The notes: generated by a model from the sequence alone, not told the origin. Numbered from the stretch's first letter, positions 46,696 through 54,988 are shown. The stretch is 64,000 bases of DNA from Paracoccus mutanolyticus (GCF_003285265.1 NZ_CP030239.1:2004501-2068500), one strand, 5' to 3'. A program made the numbers and translations.

Positions 46696-46727
46696 TGCGG
46701 CGAATTGACGCCGCAGCAATGTTACGC
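46696..46727 (+). promoter_or_regulatory. Dyad and candidate ethylmalonyl-CoA pathway site upstream of ecm
   Basis: TGCGGCG-AATTGA-CGCCGCA (46696-46715) is a perfect 7-bp inverted repeat overlapping a possible -35 box (TTGACG at 46705). It is followed by GCAGCAATGTTACGC, of which GCAATGTTACGCTAC matches the ccr upstream site in 13 of 15 positions and in the same orientation. Confidence 0.5.
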
Positions 46728-46767
46728 TACCCATTCCTCTGTGGTAATAAAGTTGCGAGGCAATGTC

Positions 46768-48720
46768 GTGGCGCAGAAGGACAAACCCTGGCTGTTCCGC
46801 ACCTATGCGGGGCACTCGACGGCCGAGAAATCGAACGCGCTCTACCGCACCAACCTGGCCAAGGGGCAGACGGGCCTGTCGGTGGCCTTCGACCTGCCGA
46901 CCCAGACCGGCTATGACAGCGACCACGTCCTGGCGCGGGGCGAGGTCGGCAAGGTCGGCGTGCCGGTCTGCCACCTGGGCGACATGCGGGCGCTGTTCGA
47001 TCAGATCCCGCTTGAGCAGATGAACACCTCGATGACGATCAACGCCACCGCGCCCTGGCTCCTGTCGCTTTACATCGCGGTGGCCGAAGAGCAGGGCGCC
47101 GATGTGACCAAGCTGCAGGGCACGGTGCAGAACGACATCATCAAGGAATACCTGTCGCGCGGCACCTATATCTGCCCGCCGAAGCCCTCGCTGAAGATGA
47201 TTACCGACGTCGCGGCCTATACGGCACGGAACCTGCCCAAATGGAACCCGATGAACGTCTGCTCCTATCACCTGCAGGAAGCCGGCGCGACGCCGGAACA
47301 GGAACTGGCCTATGCGCTGGCGACCGGCATCGCCGTGCTGGACGATCTGAAAACCAAGGTCGAACCCGCCGATTTTCCCGCCATGGTCGGCCGCATCAGC
47401 TTCTTCGTGAACGCCGGCATCCGCTTCGTGACCGAACTGTGCAAGATGCGCGCCTTTACCGAGCCTGGGACGCCATCGCCGCGACCGAAGTCTATGCCAT
47501 CGAGGATGATAATCCCTATGCCAAGCGGCTGTTCGGTGAACCGCTGCCTGACCGAGCAGCAGCCGGAAAACAACGTCTATCGCATCCTCTTGGAAATGCT
47601 GGCCGTGGTGCTGTCCAAGAACGCCCGTGCCCGCGCCGTGCAGCTGCCGGCCTGGAACGAGGCGCTGGGCCTGCCGCGGCCCTGGGACCAGCAATGGTCG
47701 CTGCGGATGCAGCAGATCGTCGCCTATGAGACCGACCTGCTGGAATACGGCGATCTCTTCGACGGCAACCCGGCCATCGCCGCCAAGGTCGAGGAGCTGA
47801 AGGAGGGTGCGCGGTCAGAGCTGGCGACGCTGGACCAGATGGGCGGCGCCATCGCCGCCATCGAATACATGAAGTCGCGGCTGGTCGAATCGAACGCCGC
47901 GCGGCTGAACCGGATCGAGGCGAACGAGACGGTGGTCGTGGGCGTCAACCGCTGGCAGCAGGGCGAGCCCTCGCCGCTGACCGCGGGCGACGGCGGCATC
48001 ATGGTCGTCGATCCGGCGGTGGAACAGGACCAGATCGCCCGGCTGCAGGCCTGGCGGCAAGCCCGCGACGAGACGGCCGCCCGTGCCGCCCTCGCCGCGC
48101 TGCGCGATGCCGCGCAGAAGGGCCAGAACGTGATGCCCTTTTCCATCGCCGCCGCCAAGGCTGGGGCCACGACCGGCGAATGGGCCCAGGTCATGCGCGA
48201 GGTCCACGGCGAATACCGCGGGCCCACGGGCGTGTCGCAATCGCCCTCGAACCGCACCGAGGGGCTCGAGCCGATCCGCGAGGCGGTGGATGCGGTCAGC
48301 CACCGCCTGGGCCGGCGGCTCAAGTTCCTGGTCGGCAAGCCGGGCCTCGACGGCCATTCGAACGGCGCCGAGCAGATCGCCTTCCGCGCCCGCGATTGCG
48401 GCATGGACATCACCTATGAAGGCATCCGCCTGACGCCCGAGCAGATCGTCGCCCGCGCGGCCGAGGAGGACGCCCATATCGTCGGCCTCTCCATTCTCTC
48501 GGGCAGCCACCTGCCGCTGATCGAGGATCTGATGGAGCGGATGCGCGCGGCGGGGCTGGCGCAGGTGCCGGTGGTCGTCGGCGGCATCATCCCCGACGAC
48601 GACGCTGCCCGGCTGCGCGCCATGGGCGTGGCCCGCGTTTATACCCCCAAGGACTTCGAACTGAACCGCATCATGATGGACATCGTGGCCCTGGTCGCGC
48701 CCAAGGAGGCCGCCGCCTGA
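46768..48720 (+). CDS. ecm: Ethylmalonyl-CoA mutase
   Basis: A coenzyme-B12-dependent mutase of about 650 residues that converts (2R)-ethylmalonyl-CoA to methylsuccinyl-CoA. The substrate barrel has GLSVAFDLPTQTGYDSDH and MNTSMTINATAPWLLSLY. The C-terminal cobalamin domain has the DxHxxG-type LVGKPGLDGHSNGAEQIA, then LSILSGSHLPL and VVVGGIIPDDDA. The GTG at 46768 (following GAGGCAATGTC) gives the family opening AQKDKPWLFRTYAGHS. Between about 47463 and 47545 the frame is shifted and then returns, so about 27 residues are wrong and a few are missing. That local change is probably sequence error. It partners ccr. Confidence 0.93.
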   Translation: MAQKDKPWLFRTYAGHSTAEKSNALYRTNLAKGQTGLSVAFDLPTQTGYDSDHVLARGEVGKVGVPVCHLGDMRALFDQIPLEQMNTSMTINATAPWLLSLYIAVAEEQGADVTKLQGTVQNDIIKEYLSRGTYICPPKPSLKMITDVAAYTARNLPKWNPMNVCSYHLQEAGATPEQELAYALATGIAVLDDLKTKVEPADFPAMVGRISFFVNAGIRFVTELCKMRAFTEPGTPSPRPKSMPSRMIIPMPSGCSVNRCLTEQQPENNVYRILLEMLAVVLSKNARARAVQLPAWNEALGLPRPWDQQWSLRMQQIVAYETDLLEYGDLFDGNPAIAAKVEELKEGARSELATLDQMGGAIAAIEYMKSRLVESNAARLNRIEANETVVVGVNRWQQGEPSPLTAGDGGIMVVDPAVEQDQIARLQAWRQARDETAARAALAALRDAAQKGQNVMPFSIAAAKAGATTGEWAQVMREVHGEYRGPTGVSQSPSNRTEGLEPIREAVDAVSHRLGRRLKFLVGKPGLDGHSNGAEQIAFRARDCGMDITYEGIRLTPEQIVARAAEEDAHIVGLSILSGSHLPLIEDLMERMRAAGLAQVPVVVGGIIPDDDAARLRAMGVARVYTPKDFELNRIMMDIVALVAPKEAAA

Positions 48721-48740
48721 GCCCGTGGCGGGCGCCGCAT

Positions 48741-48793
48741 GGGTATTTGGGCAACAAGGAAGACCCTGGCGTTTCCTTGTTGCTGAAATACCC
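48741..48793 (+). terminator. Long hairpin terminator built from two inverted copies of an intergenic repeat
   Basis: GGGTATTT and GCAACAAGGAA (48741-48761) pair with TTCCTTGTTGC and AAATACCC (48773-48793), leaving an 11-base loop: 19 paired bases in all. It lies 20 bases after the ecm stop. One arm matches the repeat at 60669. Confidence 0.75.
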
Positions 48794-48840
48794 GGTCGCG
48801 ACCGCTGGCCAGGCGGGACGTCGGGGCGGGGCGCGTCCGG

Positions 48841-48869
48841 TTGACTCGTGCCCCCATCTGGACTATGCA
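48841..48869 (+). promoter_or_regulatory. Sigma-70-type promoter of the ffh operon
   Basis: TTGACT, a 17-base spacer and TATGCA form a near-consensus promoter about 145 bp before ffh. The 5' leader contains a perfect hairpin (CCGGAAGG with CCTTCCGG, 48881-48901). The remainder of the 292-bp gap has no other clear feature. Confidence 0.65.
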
Positions 48870-49012
48870 TCCCCGGATTCCCGGAAGGTCTGCCCTTCCG
48901 GTCCCTGGCTCGGCCGGGGATCGCCCCCCGTCAGCGCGTTGCGCCCACGGGGGCGTCTCTTCTTATCGCGTCCCGCTTCCGGGGCAAACGGCAAACCACT
49001 GGAGGGCCGCCG

Positions 49013-50410
49013 ATGTTTGAAAACCTGTCCGACCGCCTTGGAGGCGTCTTCGACCGGCTGACCAAGCAGGGCGCGCTGTCCGAGGACGACGTCGCCGCCG
49101 CCATGCGCGAGGTGCGCGTGGCCCTGCTGGAGGCCGACGTGTCCCTGCCCGTGGCGCGCAGCTTCGTGAAGTCGGTCACCGCCAAGGCCACCGGCGCGGC
49201 CGTCACGAAATCGGTGACGCCGGGCCAGCAGGTCGTCAAGATCGTCCATGACGAGCTGATCAAGGTCCTGCAGGGCGAGGGCGCGCCCGACGCGCTGCGC
49301 ATCGACAGCCCGCCGGCGCCGATCCTGATGGTCGGGCTGCAGGGCTCGGGCAAGACCACCACCACGGCAAAGCTCGCCAAGCGCCTGAAGGACCGCGAGA
49401 AGAAGCGCGTGCTGATGGCGTCCCTGGACACCAACCGCCCGGCCGCGATGGAGCAGCTGGCGATCCTGGGCAGCCAGATCGGCGTCGACACCCTGCCGAT
49501 CGTGCCGGGCGAGAATGCGGTCCAGATCGCGAAACGCGCCAAGCAGCAGGCGTCCCTGGGCGGCTATGACGTCTACATGCTCGACACCGCCGGGCGGCTG
49601 CACATCGACGAAGTCCTGATGGACGAGGTCCAGGCGGTCCGCGACGTGGCCAGCCCGCGCGAGACGCTGCTGGTCGTCGACGGTCTGACCGGCCAGGACG
49701 CGGTCAATGTCGCCAGCGAATTCGACGCCAAGGTCGGCGTCACAGGCGTCGTGCTGACGCGGATGGACGGCGACGGGCGCGGGGGCGCGGCGCTCTCGAT
49801 GCGGGCCGTCACCGGCAAGCCGATCCGCTTTGTCGGCCTGGGCGAAAAGATGGACGCCCTCGAGGTCTTCGATGCGCAGCGCATCGCTGGCCGCATCCTC
49901 GGCATGGGCGACATCGTCGCCCTGGTCGAGAAGGCGCAGGAGGTGCTGGAGGTCGAGCAGGCCGAGCGCATGATGAAGCGCTTCCAGAAGGGTCTGTTCA
50001 ACATGAACGACCTGAAGAACCAGCTTGAGCAGATGATCAAGATGGGCGGCATGCAGTCGATCATGGGCATGATGCCCGGCATGGGCAAGATGGCCAAGCA
50101 GGCCGAATCGGCCGGGCTCGACGACAAGGCGCTGAAGCGCCAGATCGCGCTGATCAACTCGATGACGAAAAAGGAACGCGCCAACCCGGACATGCTGCAG
50201 GCCAGCCGCAAGAAGCGGATCGCCGCCGGCGCCGGCATGGACGTGGCCGAGCTGAACAAGCTTCTGAAGATGCAGAAGCAGATGGCCGACACGATGAAGA
50301 AGCTGGGCAAGATGGGCAAGGGCGGCATGCTGAAGCAGGCCATGTCGTCACGCCGAATGTTGGAGACGCGCAAGCAGCAGCGTCGATGCCTGCGGGGTTG
50401 TGTTGCGTAA
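49013..50410 (+). CDS. ffh: Signal recognition particle protein Ffh (altered C-terminal tail)
   Basis: The SRP GTPase that targets inner-membrane proteins to FtsY/SecYEG. N-domain from MFENLSDRLGGVFDRLTKQG. The G-domain has P-loop GLQGSGKTTTTAKLAKRL, LDTNRPAAMEQL, DTAGRLHIDEVL and VLTRMDGDGRGG. The methionine-rich M-domain (IKMGGMQSIMGMMPGMGKMA) is present. After GKGGMLKQAMSS the frame enters foreign sequence and stops at 50410. The expected family ending GLFGKK lies in another frame and stops at 50501, just before the next gene. So the tail is interrupted, probably by a misassembly. The core protein should function. Confidence 0.92.
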   Translation: MFENLSDRLGGVFDRLTKQGALSEDDVAAAMREVRVALLEADVSLPVARSFVKSVTAKATGAAVTKSVTPGQQVVKIVHDELIKVLQGEGAPDALRIDSPPAPILMVGLQGSGKTTTTAKLAKRLKDREKKRVLMASLDTNRPAAMEQLAILGSQIGVDTLPIVPGENAVQIAKRAKQQASLGGYDVYMLDTAGRLHIDEVLMDEVQAVRDVASPRETLLVVDGLTGQDAVNVASEFDAKVGVTGVVLTRMDGDGRGGAALSMRAVTGKPIRFVGLGEKMDALEVFDAQRIAGRILGMGDIVALVEKAQEVLEVEQAERMMKRFQKGLFNMNDLKNQLEQMIKMGGMQSIMGMMPGMGKMAKQAESAGLDDKALKRQIALINSMTKKERANPDMLQASRKKRIAAGAGMDVAELNKLLKMQKQMADTMKKLGKMGKGGMLKQAMSSRRMLETRKQQRRCLRGCVA

Positions 50411-50455
50411 ATCGGGATAGGATTCATCTTTTGAGTCCGACGTGGTAGCTGGGCG
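50347..50455. mobile_element. Foreign segment with an IS-end-like sequence in the ffh tail
   Basis: GGGGTTGTGTTGCGTAAATC (50394-50413) resembles the IS5-family end also seen in gyrA (GAGGCGCTGTTGCGCAAATC on the plus strand, 20717). Both contain TGTTGCGYAAATC. It sits between the last recognisable M-domain codons and the stranded ending GLSGLFGKK. No transposase or target duplication is visible. The exact borders are uncertain. Confidence 0.45.
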
Positions 50456-50501
50456 GCATGAGCAGACCGACGGGCTTTCCGGGCTGTTCGGGAAGAAATA
50501 G

Positions 50502-51032
50502 GTGATCACGCTTTCCGACACGCCTGTGCTGACGACCGAGCGTCTGGTCCTGCGCGCGCCGCAGGCCGGCGACTGGCCGGTCTGGCGTGACTTTGCCGCA
50601 TCCGAACGCTCGGTCTGGGTCGGCGGGCCGCTCTTGGCGCCGGGCCTGGCCTGGCGCGCCTTCGGCCATATCATCGGCCATTGGGTGCTGCGCGGCTATG
50701 GGCTGTTCACCGTGACCGACCGCGCGAGCGGTGCCGCGCTGGGCGGGATCGGGCCCTGGTTTCCCGACGGCTGGCCCGAGCCCGAGATCGGCTGGACGCT
50801 GTGGGACGCCGCCGCCGAGGGCAGGGGCATCGCGCATGAGGCGGCGCTGGCCGCCCGCGACTTCGCGGCGCGCCAGCTCGGCTGGACCACCGCCGTCAGC
50901 TATATCCTGCCCGCCAACGACCGCTCGGCCGCGCTGGCCCGCCGGCTGGGGGCCGAGCGCGATGCCGCCGCCGCGCATCCCGGTGCCAAGCCCTGCGACG
51001 TCTGGCGCCACCCGGCGGAGGCCTTCGCATGA
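50502..51032 (+). CDS. GNAT family N-acetyltransferase (RimJ/RimL-like)
   Basis: A 176-residue acetyltransferase. It opens with the RimJ/RimL-type LTTERLVLRAPQAGDWPVW. The acetyl-CoA region follows (EIGWTLWDAAAEGRGIAHEA, where the Q/RxxGxG/A loop is partly recognisable), and the substrate end YILPANDRSAALARRLGAER is typical. It starts with GTG directly after the stranded ffh stop codon at 50501. It is cotranscribed within the ffh-rpsP operon, a common position in Rhodobacteraceae. The acetylated target is unknown. Confidence 0.85.
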   Translation: MITLSDTPVLTTERLVLRAPQAGDWPVWRDFAASERSVWVGGPLLAPGLAWRAFGHIIGHWVLRGYGLFTVTDRASGAALGGIGPWFPDGWPEPEIGWTLWDAAAEGRGIAHEAALAARDFAARQLGWTTAVSYILPANDRSAALARRLGAERDAAAAHPGAKPCDVWRHPAEAFA

Positions 51033-51120
51033 GCGACGCGCGCTGCATGGCCGGTGTACGCCCGGTGTACGGGCGGTGCACAGCCGCTTTCTTGAAAATC
51101 AATTGCTTGGAGTTTTCCGC

Positions 51121-51417
51121 GTGAAGGATGACGCCGCCCGCGCCGCGCAGCTTCTGAAAGAGCACCGCGCCAGCATCGACCGTCTGGACGCGATCCTGGT
51201 CTATACGCTGGCCGAGCGCTTCAAGCACACCCAGAACGTCGGCCGCCTCAAGGCCGAACACGACCTTCCTCCGTCCGATCCCGCCCGCGAGGCGAGCCAG
51301 ATCGAGCGGCTGGAACGCCTCGCGCGCGAGGCCGATCTCGACCCGGAATTCGCGCGCAAATTCCTGAATTTCGTGATTGCCGAAGTGATCCGGCATCACG
51401 AGACCTTCCAAGCCTGA
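51121..51417 (+). CDS. Chorismate mutase (AroQ class)
   Basis: A 98-residue all-helical AroQ-type chorismate mutase that makes prephenate for phenylalanine and tyrosine. Conserved residues include the Arg in HRASIDRLDAILVYTLAER, the Lys in NVGRLKAEHDLPPSDPAREA, and the C-terminal FLNFVIAEVIRHH. The GTG at 51121 follows GGAGTTTTCCGC and gives the family opening; the upstream frame is not conserved. It lies between the GNAT gene and rpsP, a usual Rhodobacteraceae arrangement. Confidence 0.88.
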   Translation: MKDDAARAAQLLKEHRASIDRLDAILVYTLAERFKHTQNVGRLKAEHDLPPSDPAREASQIERLERLAREADLDPEFARKFLNFVIAEVIRHHETFQA

Positions 51418-51418
51418 C

Positions 51419-51437
51419 AGCCGGGCCAAGCCCGGCT
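51419..51437 (+). promoter_or_regulatory. Hairpin between chorismate mutase gene and rpsP
   Basis: AGCCGGGC-CAA-GCCCGGCT is a perfect 8-bp stem with a 3-base loop, starting right after the chorismate mutase stop. No T-run follows. It may be an attenuator or an mRNA-processing site at the start of the ribosomal-protein part of the operon. Confidence 0.5.
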
Positions 51438-51466
51438 AACACCGCCATTTCAAAGGAGAAAACCCA

Positions 51467-51829
51467 ATGGCAATGAAAATCCGTCTGGCCCGCGGCGGCA
51501 GCAAGAAGCGCCCGCATTACGCCATCGTCGCGACCGATTCGCGCATGCCGCGCGACGGCCGCTTCCTGGAAAAGCTGGGCACCTACAACCCGCTGCTGGC
51601 CAAGGATTCCGAAGACCGCATCAAGATGGACGTGGAACGCGTCCAGTACTGGCTGGGCCAGGGCGCGCAGCCCACGGACCGCGTCGCCCGCTTCCTGGAA
51701 GCCGCTGGCGTAAAAGAGAAAACCGAGCGCAAGAACCTCAAGAAAGGCGAGCCGGGCAAGGCCGCCAAGGAACGTGCCGAAAAGCGCGCCGCGCGTGAGG
51801 CCGCCGGCACCGAGGCCGTGTCGGAATAA
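51467..51829 (+). CDS. rpsP: 30S ribosomal protein S16
   Basis: A 120-residue S16. The N-terminal core [20 protein letters not shown], then [19 protein letters not shown] and [20 protein letters not shown], is highly conserved. The C-terminal 40 residues are Lys/Glu/Ala-rich, an extension common in alphaproteobacteria. AAAGGAGAAAACCC is an excellent ribosome site. It heads the rpsP-rimM-trmD-rplS group. Confidence 0.97.
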   Translation: MAMKIRLARGGSKKRPHYAIVATDSRMPRDGRFLEKLGTYNPLLAKDSEDRIKMDVERVQYWLGQGAQPTDRVARFLEAAGVKEKTERKNLKKGEPGKAAKERAEKRAAREAAGTEAVSE

Positions 51830-51832
51830 TCC

Positions 51833-52342
51833 ATGCCCGAGCGGATCTGTGTCGGCGCGATCGCGGGCGCCTTTGGCGTCCGGGGCGAGGTGCGGCTGAA
51901 AAGCTTTACCTCGCAACCCAATGATATTGCTGCCTATGGTCCGCTCTGGTCCGAGGACGGGTCGCGTTCGTTCACCGTGCGGCTGACGCGGCCGGTGACG
52001 GGCGGGCTGGGCGCCCGGCTGTCGGGCGTCGACACGCGCGAGGCGGCCGACGCGCTCAAGGGCTTGACCCTGTGGGCGGATCGCGACCGGCTGCCGTCGC
52101 TGCCGGATGATGAGTTCTATCATACGGATCTGATTGGCCTTTCCGTCTATGACACCGGCGGCGCGCCGATCGGCAAGGTCCATGCGATCTATGACCACGG
52201 GGCCGGCGACATCCTGGAAATCCTGGGTCCCGGCCGCCGGCAGCCGCTGCTGCTGCCCTTTACCCGGGCCTTCGTGCCGACGGTGGACCTGTCCGCCGGA
52301 CGCATCGTCGCCGACCCGCCCGAGGAGGAAGGCGATGCGTAA
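51833..52342 (+). CDS. rimM: Ribosome maturation factor RimM
   Basis: A 169-residue 16S rRNA processing factor that binds S19 and helps 30S assembly. The N-terminal RimM domain reads [20 protein letters not shown]. The C-terminal PRC-barrel includes [20 protein letters not shown] and the conserved [14 protein letters not shown]. It starts 3 bases after rpsP. Its end overlaps the next gene by 8 bases. Confidence 0.95.
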   Translation: MPERICVGAIAGAFGVRGEVRLKSFTSQPNDIAAYGPLWSEDGSRSFTVRLTRPVTGGLGARLSGVDTREAADALKGLTLWADRDRLPSLPDDEFYHTDLIGLSVYDTGGAPIGKVHAIYDHGAGDILEILGPGRRQPLLLPFTRAFVPTVDLSAGRIVADPPEEEGDA

Positions 52343-52664
52343 TGCCCTGTTCGCGCTTGGCTTTCTGCTGATGCTGGCCGGTCCCCTGTTGCAGGGACTG
52401 GCCGGCAGCGACAATCCGAACGCCTATGTCTTTGCCCCGGTCATGTTGGCAGGGCTGATCCCGCTGCTGGCCGGCCGCAACCTGTCGCCCGAACCCCGGC
52501 TGATGGTCGGGGCGCTGCTGGTCTGCGGCGCGCTTTGCCTGGGTGCGTGGTACCTGGGCGGGCTGCTGCCGCCGCGTCCGCTACACGCGGCGCTGCCGGT
52601 GGGCTGCGCGATCCTGGGGGCGCTGGTCTCGACCGGCGCGAACCTGCTGGGGCGCCGGGCATGA
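52335..52664 (+). CDS. Small hydrophobic membrane protein, unknown function
   Basis: A 109-residue protein with about four hydrophobic helices ([76 protein letters not shown]). GAGGAGGAAGGCG lies directly before the ATG at 52335, within the rimM end. It overlaps rimM by 8 bases and trmD by 4, so it is firmly part of the operon. Its insertion between rimM and trmD is unusual outside this family. No known domain. Confidence 0.75.
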   Translation: MRNALFALGFLLMLAGPLLQGLAGSDNPNAYVFAPVMLAGLIPLLAGRNLSPEPRLMVGALLVCGALCLGAWYLGGLLPPRPLHAALPVGCAILGALVSTGANLLGRRA

Positions 52665-53535
52665 CCGATCAGCCGAACGCCGGCGGCGGCAAGTCGCATG
52701 GCCGGCTGTCGATCCGCGCCAGTCTGCAACCGCGCGACCTGATGGCCGAGCCGCAGGTGCGCGGCGCCTGGACGGCCCAGGTCATCACCTTGTTTCCCGA
52801 GGCTTTTCCGGGCGCCCTGGGCCTGTCGCTGACCGGCCGGGCGCTGGCCGAGGGGCTGTGGAACCTGCGCACCACCGACCTGCGCCCCTTCGGCATCGGC
52901 AGGCACCGCAACGTCGACGACACCCCCGCCGGCGGCGGCGCGGGCATGGTGATCCGCCCCGACGTGATGGACGCCGCCCTGCGCGAGGCGGGGCCCGGCC
53001 TGCCGGTGATCTACCTGCGCCGCGCGGCAAGCCCTTGACCCAGGCGCGCGCCCGCGCCCTGGCGAACGGCCCGGGCATGACGCTGATCTGCGGCCGGTTC
53101 GAGGGTGTGGACCAGCGCGTGCTGGACGCCCATGCGGTCGAGGAGATCAGCATCGGCGATTATGTCCTGACCGGGGGCGAACTCGCCGCTCAGGTCTTGA
53201 TCGACGCGACGGTTCGCCTTATACCGCGCGTGCTGGGGAATCAGGAATCGCTGGCCGAGGAATCCTTTTCCGACGGCCTGCTTGAACATCCCCAGTATAC
53301 GAAGCCCGCCCTTTGGGAAGGCCGCGCGATCCCGGAAGTGCTTCTCTCGGGCAATCACGCGGCTATTGCCACATGGCGGCGCGACATGGCCGAAAGGCTG
53401 ACCAAGGAACGCCGCCCCGACCTGTGGCGGGCATACGGGGAAACCCGCATGGACCCGGCAAAGGACCGACAGCTCTCGGGCGCATCAGACCAATCGCGGG
53501 ACTACCGCGAGCAACCGAAGGAACCAAAGCGATGA
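52661..53535 (+). pseudogene. trmD: tRNA (guanine(37)-N(1))-methyltransferase TrmD (one frameshift)
   Basis: An essential SPOUT methyltransferase that forms m1G37 in tRNA, preventing frameshifting. Conserved: [77 protein letters not shown], and [20 protein letters not shown] (the trefoil knot). The frame breaks once near 53025, between YLRRA and [12 protein letters not shown]. Because trmD is essential, this is almost surely a sequencing indel. The stop overlaps the rplS start by 4 bases. Confidence 0.93.
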
Positions 53536-53912
53536 ACCTGATCGCCCAACTGGAAGCCGAGCAGATCGCCTCGCTCGGCAAGGAAATCCCGGATTTCAAG
53601 GCCGGCGACACCGTGCGCGTCGGCTATAAAGTGACCGAAGGCACCCGCACCCGCGTGCAGAACTACGAAGGCGTGGTCATCTCGCGCAAGGGCGGCGGCA
53701 TCGGCGCCTCGTTCACCGTGCGCAAGATCTCGTTCGGCGAGGGTGTCGAGCGCGTCTTCCCGCTGTACTCGACCAACATCGACTCGATCACCGTGGTGCG
53801 CCGCGGCCGTGTCCGCCGCGCCAAGCTGTACTACCTGCGCGACCGCCGCGGCAAATCGGCCCGTATCGCCGAAGTCACCAACTACAAGCCCAAAGCCGAA
53901 GCCAAGGCCTGA
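53532..53912 (+). CDS. rplS: 50S ribosomal protein L19
   Basis: A 126-residue L19, found at the 30S-50S interface. The sequence [60 protein letters not shown] and [20 protein letters not shown] is highly conserved and full length. GAAGGAACCAAAGCG precedes the ATG. It is coupled to trmD by the ATGA overlap. Confidence 0.97.
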   Translation: MNLIAQLEAEQIASLGKEIPDFKAGDTVRVGYKVTEGTRTRVQNYEGVVISRKGGGIGASFTVRKISFGEGVERVFPLYSTNIDSITVVRRGRVRRAKLYYLRDRRGKSARIAEVTNYKPKAEAKA

Positions 53913-53923
53913 GGAGACGCGCC

Positions 53924-54145
53924 ATGAAAGCAGATACCCATCCCGACTATCACTTCATTACCGTGAAGATGACCGACGGCACGACCTATCAGGTGCGTTC
54001 GACCTGGGGCAAGGAAGGCGACACCATGACGCTGGACATCGACCCGACCGTGCACCCCGCCTGGACCGGCGGCTCGGCCAAGCTGATGGACACCGGCGGC
54101 CGCGTGTCGAAGTTCAAGAACAAATACGCGGGCCTGGGCTTCTAA
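53924..54145 (+). CDS. rpmE: 50S ribosomal protein L31
   Basis: A 73-residue L31. It begins [20 protein letters not shown] and ends [14 protein letters not shown]. It lacks the CxxC zinc-binding cysteines of the E. coli RpmE form, so it is the zinc-independent type usual in alphaproteobacteria. GAGGAGACGCGCC precedes the ATG. It is the last gene of the operon, 11 bases after rplS, followed by a strong terminator. Confidence 0.96.
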   Translation: MKADTHPDYHFITVKMTDGTTYQVRSTWGKEGDTMTLDIDPTVHPAWTGGSAKLMDTGGRVSKFKNKYAGLGF

Positions 54146-54167
54146 GCACCGCCCCCGCGAAAATGCG

Positions 54168-54198
54168 AACGCCGCCCCGATCCGGGCGGCGTTTTTCG
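54168..54198 (+). terminator. Rho-independent terminator of the ffh-rpmE operon
   Basis: A perfect 10-bp stem (AACGCCGCCC with GGGCGGCGTT), 6-base loop and T-run lie 22 bases after the rpmE stop. It is a textbook intrinsic terminator. Confidence 0.92.
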
Positions 54199-54263
54199 TT
54201 GGCGGCTCCGCAGGGTGGGCGCTGCGGGCGGGGCAGGGGTGCAGGCCCCCGGCTGGCCTAGGA

Positions 54264-54488
54264 TCAGACCATGCCGACGAACAGAAGGGGCGTCCAGACC
54301 GGAAGCTCGGGCGCTTCACTGGCCAGGGGCCTGCCGGTCAGGTGGCCCCGACCGGTGTCGATCACGACGCGACCGTCGCGATAGCTGCGCAGGACCGGCC
54401 CCTGGGCGCTGCGGTGGGCCGACAGCGCGATGGTGGCATAGACGGGCGCGGCGGGCTGGCTGCGGGGGATCAGGGGAAAGCGGATCAC
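54264..54488 (-). CDS. Hypothetical protein, second of an overlapping pair
   Basis: A 74-residue protein, GTG start, overlapping the previous stop by 4 bases (GTGA). It opens VIRFPLIPRSQPAAPVYATI, has a central VLRSYRDGRVVIDTGRGHL, and ends hydrophobic (WTPLLFVGMV). No known family is recognised. The overlap implies translation coupled to the gene at 54485. The two are probably partners or parts of one function. Confidence 0.55.
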   Translation of the reverse strand: MIRFPLIPRSQPAAPVYATIALSAHRSAQGPVLRSYRDGRVVIDTGRGHLTGRPLASEAPELPVWTPLLFVGMV

Positions 54489-54733
54489 TGGATGGCTCCG
54501 TTGCGGTCCATGCGTTCGATGAAGATGTCCCACACCCCCGGGTCGCGGTTGCGCATCAATTCGTGGGACGCGGTGACGGGCTCGGCGGTCATCACCACCA
54601 GCGGAATGCCCGAGATGGTATGGGGCCTGCCCGTGCGTCGGTCGATCAGCGCCACGCTGTAGCGCGGCGAAAAGGGCGTCGTGGCCCGGATGGCGCGGTC
54701 GGCCAAGGCCGACAGATGGTTCAGCATGGACAT
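54485..54733 (-). CDS. Hypothetical protein, first of an overlapping pair
   Basis: An 82-residue protein, MSMLNHLSALADRAIRATTP at its start, with a central VALIDRRTGRPHTISGIPLV and the end DPGVWDIFIERMDRNGAIQ. AGGAG lies before the ATG at 54733. Upstream is an unusually AT-rich stretch (54775-54875) in otherwise GC-rich DNA, shared with the divergent mipZ. No family is recognised. Confidence 0.6.
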   Translation of the reverse strand: MSMLNHLSALADRAIRATTPFSPRYSVALIDRRTGRPHTISGIPLVVMTAEPVTASHELMRNRDPGVWDIFIERMDRNGAIQ

Positions 54734-54774
54734 CCTTGGCTCCTTTCCAGCGATGACCGTGGGACGGTCCTGAC

Positions 54775-54875
54775 AGCTATATAACGACATGGTCGATCGT
54801 CTTTTTCAAGAGAAAAATCTATTGCGATTGTCGTGATATAATCACTTTGAAAATCATTAGCTTGAAATCAGAAGG
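54775..54875. promoter_or_regulatory. AT-rich divergent promoter region between mipZ and the small-ORF pair
   Basis: About 100 bp far richer in A and T than the surroundings, containing TATAAT (54837-54842) and several A- or T-runs. No -35 box at normal spacing is clear on either strand. The rest of the 54734-54988 gap shows nothing recognisable. Confidence 0.4.
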
Positions 54876-54988
54876 CCGCTTGCTGGCGGGAAGCGCGCGG
54901 GTCATGCAGCGGCGAATCCCGCGCTTTCCAAGCGCGGTGCCCGGCCCTATGGTCCTGCCCGGGCAAACCGCAGGACACGGGGGGATTC

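Noticed and set aside
20632..50455. Genuine IS insertions in gyrA and ffh
   Set aside because: No transposase, no target-site duplication, sequence is missing rather than merely interrupted, and both genes are essential. Misassembly at IS fragments is the better explanation.
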